This document shows, one piece after another, positions 9,304 through 16,794 of a stretch of DNA of 64,000 nt. Position numbers and translations under genes: made by a program. The DNA is from CATOSK01 sp963665735. GTDB taxonomy: Bacteria; Chloroflexota; Dehalococcoidia; Lucifugimonadales; UBA3495. The notes beneath the pieces were generated by a model. It saw only the letters and a program-made list of their open reading frames with translations, was not told the origin of the DNA and did no database searches. The stretch is taken from the NCBI GenBank assembly GCA_963665735.1, contig OY762444.1:124001-188000 (forward strand). The letters are read 5' to 3'. Positions within the stretch are counted from its first letter, which is position 1. Each line of letters starts with the position of its first letter.

Positions 9304-9611
9304 CCGTCATTCCCGCCTGCGCGGGAATACACCCCTGGCTATCTTAGTCATTCCCGCCCCCTACCGTCATTCCGGCGAAAGCCGGAATCCAGAAATCCTA
9401 CCCTAACCCCCCCTCTATCTGGGAGAGGTCCGGGGTGAGGGCCAAGGACGATTGCAAAGTCGGTAGGAACGGTCTTAAGGGGCGTTTCATCAATAGTCCC
9501 TTCCCCCTTGACGGGGGAAGGTTAGGATGGGGGTGAACGTCACGCGAGAGGGATGGACTCCCATTCCGAACTGTTTCCCAACCAAGGGCAGACTAACTTT
9601 GCAATCGTCTG
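9304..9611. repeat. Repeat cluster upstream of M20 peptidase
   Basis: Within the 556-base gap 9146-9701 there is an A2-type copy (9304-9335), a family A copy (9365-9399), a degenerate family B copy (9400-9442), and a family C element (9444-9610) that contains another family B copy (9497-9537). No gene is seen. Confidence 0.75.
9444..9610. mobile_element. Family C element, copy 2 (carrying a family B repeat)
   Basis: The left end AGGACGATTGCAAAGT (from 9445) and right end ACTTTGCAATCGTCT (9596-9610) are the inverted repeats of family C. The interior differs from copies 1 and 3 and includes a complete family B hairpin at 9497-9537. It may be a family C element interrupted by family B, or two ends brought together by rearrangement. 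No clear target duplication is seen. Confidence 0.55.
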
Positions 9612-9616
9612 GGAGA

Positions 9617-9649
9617 GGGCCGGGCGGGAATCCAACCCCCGCCCGGCCC
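9617..9649 (+). terminator. Strong GC stem-loop (terminator-like)
   Basis: GGGCCGGGCGGG (9617-9628) pairs perfectly with CCCGCCCGGCCC (9638-9649) around a 9-base loop and is followed by TTTCC. A TATAAT box starts 10 bases later at 9660, so the hairpin may insulate the peptidase promoter. The T-tract is short. Confidence 0.5.
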
Positions 9650-9701
9650 TTTCCTGCGTTATAATGGCCCCTTACCTCACCCTTCCCGCCAGGAGCTAAA
9701 C

Positions 9702-10787
9702 ATGATAAGTCAGGAGCGTCTCGTAGATTCCTTCTGCGAATTGGTCCGCATAGACAGCCCCTCCGATTACGAAGAAGAAGTTGCCCAACACCTAATCCCC
9801 CGGCTGGAAGCCCTCGGATTGTCCGTTGCCCGTGACGCCCACGGCAATGTCATCGCCACAGAGTCCGGCGATAATCCCCTGCTGCTGTCAGCCCACATGG
9901 ACACCGTGGAACCCGGCCGGGGCATCCAACCCTCCATCCAGGGCGACCGCATCGTTTCCGACGGCACCACCATCCTCGGCGGCGACTGCAAGGCCGGCGT
10001 GGCCGCCATCATGGAAGGACTGGCTTCCATCATGGAAGAAGGCCGGGAACACCGCCCGGTGCAGGTGGTCTTTACCCGCGGCGAGGAAATCGGACTGGTC
10101 GGCGCCTCCAACTTGGACTGGGACATGATTAAAGCCACCGAAGCCGTCGTTTTCGACGGCAACGGCCCGGTCAACACCATCACCGGCTCCAGCCCCACCT
10201 ATATGCGCTTTGACGTTACCGTTCACGGGCGCGCCGCACACGCCGGCGTCGAGCCGGAAAAGGGACTCTCCGCCATCCGCATCGCCGCCGACATCATCAA
10301 CCAACTTCCCCAGGGCCGGCTGGACGAGGAAACCACCTTCAACGTCGGCCTGATTGCCGGCGGCACCGTCCGCAACGCCGTCCCGCCCCTCGCGACCTTC
10401 GGCGGCGAGTTTCGCAGCCGCAACTCCGAGACCTTCGACCTGCTCCGCCTGCAACTGCTGGACACTCTGGAAAAAGCCCGCCAGCAGTACGCCGACGCCA
10501 CCATCGTAGAAGACCTGGAGATCATGTTCCGGATGTACAACCTCGACCCGGAAGAGTCCATCGTCAAGCTGGCAACCCGGGTAATGACCGACATGGGAAT
10601 GACCCCCAACATCCAACCCTCCGGCGGTGGCACCGACGGCAACGTATTCCGACTCAACGGCGTCGCCAACGTGGTGGTGGGAATGTCCACCAACGCCATG
10701 CACACCGTTGACGAATACGTCATAATCCCCGACCTGGTGGACACCGCCCGTTTCTGCCAACAGGTAGTAACCTTCGGCCACCGATAA
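9702..10787 (+). CDS. M20-family metallopeptidase (PepT/PepV-like)
   Basis: Zinc peptidase or amidohydrolase that removes residues from small peptides or N-acyl amino acids in the cytoplasm. The 361-residue protein has the metal ligands of family M20: SAHMDTV near residue 65, GGDCKAGVAA near 96, the catalytic Glu pair in RGEEIGLVGA near 127, and GGGTDGN near 310 with HTVDE near 338. A dimerisation domain occupies roughly 175-285. ATG 9702 has AGGAG 8 bases upstream, and a TATAAT box lies at 9660-9665. Substrate is unknown. Confidence 0.9.
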   Translation: MISQERLVDSFCELVRIDSPSDYEEEVAQHLIPRLEALGLSVARDAHGNVIATESGDNPLLLSAHMDTVEPGRGIQPSIQGDRIVSDGTTILGGDCKAGVAAIMEGLASIMEEGREHRPVQVVFTRGEEIGLVGASNLDWDMIKATEAVVFDGNGPVNTITGSSPTYMRFDVTVHGRAAHAGVEPEKGLSAIRIAADIINQLPQGRLDEETTFNVGLIAGGTVRNAVPPLATFGGEFRSRNSETFDLLRLQLLDTLEKARQQYADATIVEDLEIMFRMYNLDPEESIVKLATRVMTDMGMTPNIQPSGGGTDGNVFRLNGVANVVVGMSTNAMHTVDEYVIIPDLVDTARFCQQVVTFGHR

Positions 10788-10809
10788 AAAAACCTTGCCC
10801 TTTCATACC

Positions 10810-11078
10810 CGTCATTCCTGCGAAAGCCGGAATCCAGAAATCCTAATCGCCAAGACCTTTGCAGTTCCCGAAAACTTCCCGCCTAACCGTAGGGGCAGGT
10901 TTCAAACCTGCCCCTACCACCGCCGCAACAACCGTCATTCCGGCGTAGGCCGGAATCCGGAAATCCTTGCCAGGGCCGGCGTCGCCCCTCAATCAACCCT
11001 TGATTCCCGCGAAAGCGTAAATCTTAAACCCCCTTCTCCCAATTCTCCGCGCCCTCCGTGTCTCAGTGTGAAAAACCC
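10810..11078. repeat. Repeat cluster (A, D, A, F)
   Basis: Between the peptidase and rnd lie a family A copy (10810-10844), a family D palindrome GTAGGGGCAGGTTTC...(10889-10917), another family A copy (10932-10966), and a family F motif ending GTGTGAAAAACCCC (about 11041-11078) that touches the rnd stop codon. No gene is seen. Confidence 0.75.
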
Positions 11079-11079
11079 C

Positions 11080-12219
11080 CTATCCGTCCAACCCTGACCC
11101 CCAACAGTCTCCGAACTCCCTCCGCTGCCACTCCCGCACATCCTCACCGTCGTCAACCTCCCGCCGCCAGTCCTCCGGCTCCAGCGCCATCCGCTCCAGA
11201 CTGCCCATCGGCCAGACCAACGCCGGATCCAACTCCAGGCCCGCCCCGATTCGCGACCGTTCCTTTTTCAGAGCGGTCAGCCGTTTCCTGCTGGCCGCCC
11301 CCCAAGGGTTAACCCGCTCCGACCTTTCCGGGCGGGCCACCGGCTCCCTGGCCAGTCCCCGCGCTACTGCCGCCCTTATTTCCGTACCGCCGCTGCCCCG
11401 CAGCCGTCGTGCCAACCCCGGCGCGGCATCTTTCAACCCCTCCGTACCCACCGCCACCGCCGCCCGGCAAGCCGCCGCCAGGTCATCGTTGGACGCCACC
11501 CGGAAACTCGGCCTGTCTTCCCGTTGGGCCTGCGTCTCCCGCCAAAGGTAAAGTTCCTTCAAGACCGCCAACTCCCGCCCGTCCAGCCCACGGCTGCCTT
11601 TCATCCCCAGGAAAGCAATGTGCGGCGGTTCCGGCGGCGAGTATAGTACCTGCTCCAATCGCCGGCACTCTTCCTCCACCCACTCCAACCGGCCCAACTC
11701 GGCCAATCGCCGCCTGATTTCCTCTGCCAACGCCACCAGGAACTTAACATCGCTGCTGGCGTAATCCACCGCCTCATCGCTCAACGGCCTCCGCCCCCAA
11801 TCCGACCGTTGCAGCCGCCGGCTCTTGGGTATCCCCACCCCCAGGTACGTCTCTAGCGTCGCCGCCAGGTTGGGCCTTTGATGCCCCAGGAATCGCGCCC
11901 CAATCTGCGTATCGAAAAGCGGACTGATACGAAAACCGTAATCCCGATCCAGCGAACGCAGGTCATAGTCCGACCCGTGCAGCGCCTTGCCGATACCCGG
12001 GTCCGCCAGCAGTTGCCCCAGGCTGTCCAGGTTGTCCACCACCAGCGGGTCCAGCACCACTGCCTCTTCCGCCGTAGCCAACTGAATTAAACAAGTACGC
12101 TCCCGGTAAACATAAAGGCTGTTAGATTCCGTATCTATCGCCAGTTCTTTCGCTTGGGCAAAGCGGGCCGCCGTCCCCTCCCAAACTTCCTGACTGGTTA
12201 TGGTTGCAACCCTCGGCAT
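11080..12219 (-). CDS. rnd: Ribonuclease D
   Basis: 3'-5' exoribonuclease that trims tRNA precursors. The DEDD-type exonuclease core is visible: Asp and Glu in AIDTESNSLYVYRE, Asp in HGSDYDLRSLDRDYG, and the YxxxD-type motif in YASSDVKFL. A helical HRDC domain follows in the middle (LAVLKELYLWRETQAQREDRP). Start chosen at ATG 12219 (MPRVATITS) because GGGGAG precedes it; an in-frame start 15 codons upstream lacks support. The 379-residue length is normal. It is transcribed toward the peptidase gene. Confidence 0.92.
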   Translation of the reverse strand: MPRVATITSQEVWEGTAARFAQAKELAIDTESNSLYVYRERTCLIQLATAEEAVVLDPLVVDNLDSLGQLLADPGIGKALHGSDYDLRSLDRDYGFRISPLFDTQIGARFLGHQRPNLAATLETYLGVGIPKSRRLQRSDWGRRPLSDEAVDYASSDVKFLVALAEEIRRRLAELGRLEWVEEECRRLEQVLYSPPEPPHIAFLGMKGSRGLDGRELAVLKELYLWRETQAQREDRPSFRVASNDDLAAACRAAVAVGTEGLKDAAPGLARRLRGSGGTEIRAAVARGLAREPVARPERSERVNPWGAASRKRLTALKKERSRIGAGLELDPALVWPMGSLERMALEPEDWRREVDDGEDVREWQRREFGDCWGSGLDG

Positions 12220-12285
12220 AACTCCCCTATATCCGACAAAATCCGCCAACAGTATAACAACCATCCACCCGCCAATGGTGTTATA

Positions 12286-12330
12286 CCCCCTCCCCCTATG
12301 TAGGGGGAGGGTTGGGGAGGGGGTGGGAAC
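12286..12330. repeat. Family B repeat
   Basis: CCCCCTCCCCCTATGTAGGGGGAGG with a G-rich tail, in the divergent rnd/HpcH gap. A TATACT box at 12365-12370 downstream could belong to the aldolase promoter. Confidence 0.8.
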
Positions 12331-12418
12331 CTCGGCCTCTGCCCCTTTTCACTCCCCCCAATGCTATACTGACCCCGCAACCCCCTCCGGGGGATACCCA
12401 ACAAAGGAGCAAACGACA

Positions 12419-13201
12419 ATGAACGGGGCGGAACTGAAATCAATCTTGCAGTCCGGCGGACGGGTCTTTGGCACCATGATAAGCGTCAGCCGCAACCCCA
12501 AGTGGATACCCTTCATGGACGGCGTGGGCCTGGATTACGCGGTCATTGACACCGAACACAACTCCCGCAGCCGCGGCGAACTGGGCGACTTCCTGGGAAT
12601 GTTCAACACCACCGGCGTTGTGCCTATCGTCCGCATCCCCATTCCAGACTCCCACTACGTCACTATGGCCCTCGACGCCGGCGCCCAAGGCGTCTTGGCC
12701 CCCTACTGCGAAACCGTCGAGCAGGTCAAGAGCGTAGTCGCCGCTGCGAAATGGCGTCCCCTCAAAGGCGAAGCCGTCACCCGCATCATGGACGGCGGCG
12801 AACACATCAGCCCGGAAACCCGGCGTTACCTGGAAGACCGCAACCAGAACAACATCGCCATCATCGGCATCGAAAGCGTCGCCGCCGTCAACAACCTGGA
12901 CGCTATCCTGCAAGTCCCCGGCATTGACGGCATCTTCGTCGGCCCCAACGACATGAGCATCCAGCTTGGCGTCCCGGATATGTACGGCGAAGAGGTTTAC
13001 AAGACCACGGTCAAGCAGGTCATAGACACCTGTGAGGCCGCCGGAATCCCCGTTCTGGTTCACCACCAGACCCCTGACCTGTCCAAGTACTGGATTGAAC
13101 AGGGCGCGCGTTTCGTCCTTCATGGCACCGACCGCCGCGCCTTCATTGAAGGCTTCCGCGCCGACTTCTCCCAGCTAAGAGACCACGCCGCCAACTTCTA
13201 A
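12419..13201 (+). CDS. HpcH/HpaI-type aldolase
   Basis: Class II pyruvate-dependent aldolase that cleaves or forms 2-keto-hydroxy acids with a divalent metal. The 260-residue TIM barrel shows VIDTEHNSRS near residue 42, an arginine in VPIVRIP, GIESVAAVNN near 153 (metal-binding Glu) and the loop GPNDMSIQLG near 180 (metal-binding Asp). A clear AAAGGAGC ribosome site (12403-12410) fixes ATG 12419. It could act in aromatic or sugar-acid catabolism, but no partner genes are adjacent, so its substrate is open. Confidence 0.9.
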   Translation: MNGAELKSILQSGGRVFGTMISVSRNPKWIPFMDGVGLDYAVIDTEHNSRSRGELGDFLGMFNTTGVVPIVRIPIPDSHYVTMALDAGAQGVLAPYCETVEQVKSVVAAAKWRPLKGEAVTRIMDGGEHISPETRRYLEDRNQNNIAIIGIESVAAVNNLDAILQVPGIDGIFVGPNDMSIQLGVPDMYGEEVYKTTVKQVIDTCEAAGIPVLVHHQTPDLSKYWIEQGARFVLHGTDRRAFIEGFRADFSQLRDHAANF

Positions 13202-13217
13202 CCGCCCGCCAAACCCA

Positions 13218-13614
13218 AATGCCCCTCTCCCCTTGGGAGATGGCCGGAGGTGAGGTTGGGGGCAATCGCGCTTTGACTTCAGAGCGTAACCCTGAACTTC
13301 ATCATGTCATCCTGAACGAAGTGAAGGGTCAAAATCCTCCGCCAAAGTCCCCTCCGGGAGTCGAAAAATGGTTGACGGCAAGAATTATAGATTCTTCGCT
13401 TAGCTCAGAATTACATCCCGCCGGGCAAGGCTGCTAGGGCGACTTATGATGTGATTGCCTTGGGGTGGCAGTGAACCCTGCGCCCCACCCCGTCATTCCG
13501 GGGAAAGCCGGAATCCAGAAATCCTTGCCAATACCGACGCTGGCCTTGCGGGAGCCCTGGGGGTGCTACCAGAATCCCCTCCCCTTGTCAGGGGGAGGGA
13601 CAGGGAGGGGGTGT
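13218..13614. repeat. Repeat cluster (B, inverted E, A, B)
   Basis: The 428-base gap 13202-13629 holds a family B copy (13218-13262), a family E element in the opposite orientation to the others (about 13296-13416, beginning GTCATCCTGAACGAAGTGAAG), a family A copy (13492-13525) and a family B copy (13574-13614). Nothing else is recognised. Confidence 0.75.
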
Positions 13615-13629
13615 CATTCGTCCCGTAAC

Positions 13630-13911
13630 CTACCCGCCCGGCCGGTCCCACCGCTCCCGCAAATGCTCCACGTAAACCCGCTGGTACTCCCCGTGATGCC
13701 CGTTCTGCGGGTCAGCCGTCAACTCTTCCGCCCAAAGATATTCCACGTCGCCCCACTGGATAGGAAAAGGCGACTGGTCGAAAAAATGCGTCACCGCGTC
13801 CCGGGTGCTGCCCGCCTCGACGTAACCCATCATCTGGAAATTGTCGTAGAAATTCCCCTGCTGGGACACGAACCGGCCCTTCATGGCCGCCAACACGATG
13901 TAACTGGACAT
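13630..13911 (-). CDS. Small conserved-looking protein downstream of thiolase
   Basis: A 93-residue protein I cannot assign to a family. It starts with a strand-like segment SSYIVLAAMKGRFV, has aromatic-rich motifs FFDQSPFPIQWGDVEYLWAEEL in the middle, and an acidic/basic C-terminus. The size and pattern would fit a ferredoxin-like alpha/beta fold. Its ATG lies one base from the thiolase stop codon, so the two are translated from one message; together with the DUF35 gene upstream this forms a three-gene module. A role as an accessory subunit of the thiolase complex is an inference from position only. Confidence 0.7.
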   Translation of the reverse strand: MSSYIVLAAMKGRFVSQQGNFYDNFQMMGYVEAGSTRDAVTHFFDQSPFPIQWGDVEYLWAEELTADPQNGHHGEYQRVYVEHLRERWDRPGG

Positions 13912-13912
13912 A

Positions 13913-15067
13913 CTACTTCGTCAGAATATGCACTGTGGTAACGTCCCCGGCCCCGGAGCATTGGGCCACGCCCACCCGCGCCTTGGACACCTGCCGAGGC
14001 CCGGCCTCCCCCCGAAGTTGCGTCACCGTTTCGTGTATCATCCGTATCCCGGTAGCCCCGAAGGGGTGTCCCATCGCCAGCAGGCCCCCGTCGGTGTTGA
14101 CGGGAGTATCCCCGGTCAACGCCGTCCGGCCTTCCACCGTCGCCCGCCAGCCCTCCCCGAAGGGCGCCAAGTGCAGCGCCTCCAACTGCTGCAACTCCCC
14201 GATGGTGGCGGCGTCATGCACCTGCACCAGGTCCACGTCCTCCGGCCCCAAGCCGCTCATTTCGTAGGCTTGCAGCGCCGCCGGCTCCGTCCGGTACGGA
14301 CTGAACGCCGAATGATCGCTGCCCCGCCCGTTGTACGTTCCCGACGTCAGACACGCCGCAACCACCCACACCGCCCGGCTGCGTTCCACCCCGTACCTGT
14401 CCAGCGATTCCTCGGCACACAAGACCGCTGCCGCCGCGCCTTCGCTGGTGGGACAGCACTGGTACAGCGTCAGCGGGTCGGCAATCAGCCGGGAATTGAG
14501 GACCTCTTCTACCGTGTAGGTCTGGGGCCGGTGGGCGTATGGATTCAACGATGCGTTTTGCCGCGCCTTCACCGACACCTGCGCCAGGGCCGTCGCCGGC
14601 GCGCCCGTATCTTCCATGTACCGCCGCATCCGCAGCGCGTACCCCGCCATCATGTGGTCGCCGCCAATGTACCGTTCCGGGCTGTCCTCCGCCGTCACCG
14701 TCACCGGGCCGCTGGGCACCTTTTCCGCGCCGAAGGCCAACGCCAGGTCGAACAACCCCGACGCTATCCCCCAATAGGCTTGCCAGAAAGCCGTCGAGCC
14801 GCTGGAGCAGGCGTTTTCCACGTTGATAATGGGTATCCCGGTCAGGCCCAGCTTGCTCAACGCCGTCTCCCCCACCGACATACCTTGATAATAAACGTGA
14901 CCGAAGTAAGCGACGGGAATATCCTTCCAGGCCACCCCGGCGTCCTTCAACGCCTCCAACACCGACGCCCGCGCCATAGAAGCCAAATCTTCGTCGGGGA
15001 ACCGTCCGAAGTGGTGCAGCCCGACTCCGGCCACCATGACATCCCGCCCCGGTTTCATTTGCATCAT
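13913..15067 (-). CDS. Thiolase-family acetyl-CoA acyltransferase (SCPx-like)
   Basis: Cleaves or condenses acyl-CoA thioesters. The nucleophilic Cys is in NVENACSSGSTAFWQAY near residue 90, the catalytic His in GHPFGATG, and the second Cys in AQCSGAGDVTT near the C-terminus. Overall length (about 385) and the DAATIGELQQLEALHL region match the SCP-x/sterol-carrier thiolase-like group, which works with a separate DUF35 subunit. ATG 15067 and 15064 are both close to the ribosome site GGGGGAG. The DUF35 gene lies upstream with a repeat-filled gap, and a 93-residue protein follows after one base. Confidence 0.9.
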   Translation of the reverse strand: MMQMKPGRDVMVAGVGLHHFGRFPDEDLASMARASVLEALKDAGVAWKDIPVAYFGHVYYQGMSVGETALSKLGLTGIPIINVENACSSGSTAFWQAYWGIASGLFDLALAFGAEKVPSGPVTVTAEDSPERYIGGDHMMAGYALRMRRYMEDTGAPATALAQVSVKARQNASLNPYAHRPQTYTVEEVLNSRLIADPLTLYQCCPTSEGAAAAVLCAEESLDRYGVERSRAVWVVAACLTSGTYNGRGSDHSAFSPYRTEPAALQAYEMSGLGPEDVDLVQVHDAATIGELQQLEALHLAPFGEGWRATVEGRTALTGDTPVNTDGGLLAMGHPFGATGIRMIHETVTQLRGEAGPRQVSKARVGVAQCSGAGDVTTVHILTK

Positions 15068-15112
15068 CAACTCCCCCGCTCTCCGTCCAAAAGTCCCGTC
15101 CCACATCCAACC

Positions 15113-15280
15113 CGTCATTCTGCCACAGGCCGCAATCCAGGAATCCTAACTCCAATGCTGACGTTGGCTCCCGAATGACCGTCATTCCGGCGAAAGCCGG
15201 AATCCAGAAATCCTACGCGCCAAAACCGTCCCCATGAGTGAAATCCCCCCGCCTGCCCTTGCCGCAATCACCGTCATTCC
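15113..15280. repeat. Two family A copies and a half copy
   Basis: A diverged copy (15113-15148) and a full copy (15180-15215) lie in the thiolase-DUF35 gap. A half copy CACCGTCATTCCG (15268-15280) provides the TGA stop of the DUF35 gene on the minus strand. Confidence 0.75.
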
Positions 15281-15705
15281 GACTGTCCCATCAATTCTTC
15301 CGACGATTCCTCAACCGGCCGCCACTTGTAAACCGCTTTTTCCGAATCCCCCACCGTCACCGACCGCAACGCCAACTCCATATCCATGCCCACCGCCAGG
15401 GACTCCGCCTCCGCGTCCACCACCTCCGCCAGCACGTGCGGCCCTTCCGCCAACTCTACTTCGCCCAGGACGTAGGGAACCGGCCCAGCCCAACCCGCCG
15501 GCGGCACCCTGACCACCGTAAAGCTGAACAACTTCCCCAACGGTGCAAGCTCCACCGCCGTCAAATCCCCGGAGGTACACGCCTGGCAAAACGTAGCCGG
15601 TCCGAAAACCCGCACTCCGCACTCCCCACACCGGAACCCCAGCAACACCCCTTGGGTGCCATCCCCAACCAACCGCAACCGCTCCGGGTCAATAGATTCC
15701 GCCAT
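15274..15705 (-). CDS. Zn-ribbon/OB-fold DUF35 protein
   Basis: Acyl-CoA-binding partner of SCPx-type thiolases. The 143-residue protein has an N-terminal rubredoxin-like zinc ribbon (CGECGVRVFGPATFCQAC near residues 26-43) followed by a beta-rich OB-fold segment with SFTVVRVPPAGWAGPVPYVLG. ATG 15705 is preceded by an in-frame GTG. The last two codons and stop are encoded by half of a family A repeat. It lies upstream of a thiolase on the same strand, the usual pairing for this family. The substrate is unknown. Confidence 0.9.
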   Translation of the reverse strand: MAESIDPERLRLVGDGTQGVLLGFRCGECGVRVFGPATFCQACTSGDLTAVELAPLGKLFSFTVVRVPPAGWAGPVPYVLGEVELAEGPHVLAEVVDAEAESLAVGMDMELALRSVTVGDSEKAVYKWRPVEESSEELMGQSE

Positions 15706-15799
15706 CACCGATTTTTGTCCTCCCGCAACGCCAAATCAGGGTAATGTTGCCGGCCAAGAGTGTCAATCCACTCGGTTGTCTTTGGCCTCCCCAATCGTT

Positions 15800-15843
15800 A
15801 CAACAATCCGGTTGTGGGTTTACAATGTTGACATCCTGTCAAC
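15800..15843. promoter_or_regulatory. Two adjacent palindromes upstream of the DUF5678-protease cassette
   Basis: ACAAC-AATCCG-GTTGT (15800-15815) and the perfect palindrome GTTGACA-TCC-TGTCAAC (15827-15843) lie just before the DUF5678 gene. The second contains a TTGACA box; TATATG follows at 15844. Spacing to a proper -10 is poor, so which box is used is uncertain. The arrangement resembles operators of autoregulated small operons. Confidence 0.5.
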
Positions 15844-15846
15844 TAT

Positions 15847-16197
15847 ATGGACAAATATATGGACAAAATACTTCGTCCCACTGTTGATCTGGAAAAACGG
15901 AGGGAAACGGTCATGCCGCCAACTAACGACACTGCCCCAATCCAAACCCCGGCGTCCCTTCTTGAAAACATAGCCGCATACAATGAACAACGTGCATACT
16001 TGGAAACCGAGTTTCTGGGCCAATGGGTGTTGTTCCACGACAAAGAACTCATCGGTTGCTACCATGACTTTCAGGACGTTGCCAACCAGGCCGTGACTCG
16101 CTTTGGAAGAGGCCCGTACCTGATTCGTCAGGTTGGTGCTCCTCCCATGACCTTGCCGGCGTCAATCCAGTACCGCCGCGTCTATGACAACCGCTAG
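15847..16197 (+). CDS. DUF5678-like small protein
   Basis: A 116-residue protein whose C-terminal half (FLGQWVLFHDKELIGCYHDF through GRGPYLIRQVG, residues 57-100) matches the DUF5678 pattern: a short domain with an FxGxWVhh-hxxxxhhxxxxD signature. Its function is not known. ATG 15847 has no good ribosome site; ATG 15913 (MPPTND, 94 residues) is preceded by GGAGGGAAACGG and is equally likely. It overlaps the retropepsin-like gene by 14 bases, so the two are co-translated. Composition is more AT-rich than its neighbours. Confidence 0.75.
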   Translation: MDKYMDKILRPTVDLEKRRETVMPPTNDTAPIQTPASLLENIAAYNEQRAYLETEFLGQWVLFHDKELIGCYHDFQDVANQAVTRFGRGPYLIRQVGAPPMTLPASIQYRRVYDNR

Positions 16198-16621
16198 TTG
16201 CGGGTTCCCCGACGGAGATAGTCTGTACCGGTTCGGTCCAACCCTCTTGGTGGAAGTCGGATTTGACGCTACCTTCCAACCGCACAACAACCGGAAGCCC
16301 ATCCTGCCGACGACCCCGTGGCCTGGGTTGGTGGACACTGGTGCCTTGGAATGTTGCATTGATTCGTTGCTTGCCATCCAGTTGGGTTTGCCCGTCGTGG
16401 ACCACACTTCCATATCTGGGGCCGGGGGGCTTACCGAGGTCAATTATCACCTCGCCCAAATATATATACCCACCTTAAACTATACCGTTTACGGGGCTTT
16501 TGCCGGCGTACATCTGGCCGCAGGCGGGCAACCGCATAGTGTTTTGATTGGACGTACATTGTTGCGGCATTTTCGAATGGAATACGACGGGCGTACCGGA
16601 GCAGTGACCATCACGACTTAA
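16184..16621 (+). CDS. Retropepsin-like aspartic protease
   Basis: A 145-residue single-domain aspartic protease of the clan that dimerises to form an active site. The catalytic triplet is in PGLVDTGALECCIDS near residues 47-61 (DTG followed by Ala), the flap region follows, and the hydrophobic C-terminal VLIGRTLLRHFRMEYDGRTG near residue 120 is typical. There is no signal peptide, so it should act in the cytoplasm. It overlaps the DUF5678 gene upstream, and a stem-loop follows at 16660. Substrate is unknown; the DUF5678 protein is a candidate partner by position. Confidence 0.85.
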   Translation: MTTASCGFPDGDSLYRFGPTLLVEVGFDATFQPHNNRKPILPTTPWPGLVDTGALECCIDSLLAIQLGLPVVDHTSISGAGGLTEVNYHLAQIYIPTLNYTVYGAFAGVHLAAGGQPHSVLIGRTLLRHFRMEYDGRTGAVTITT

Positions 16622-16659
16622 TCATGTTAACCATGTGTTATCGCTCGTGAACCTTTGAG

Positions 16660-16687
16660 GGCCGGGGAACTCTTGAACACCCCGGCC
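16660..16687 (+). terminator. Stem-loop after the retropepsin gene
   Basis: GGCCGGGG (16660-16667) pairs with CCCCGGCC (16680-16687) around a 12-base loop. There is no T-run, so termination is plausible but unproven. Confidence 0.5.
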
Positions 16688-16794
16688 GCTCTGATTCCTG
16701 CCCTATTGACCCCCCAACCCGCCCGTGTTAGCGTGAACCCCGGAATCCACCCGCCCATCAACCCCGAAATCTACCCCCGTAAAGCGGTGGCCCC

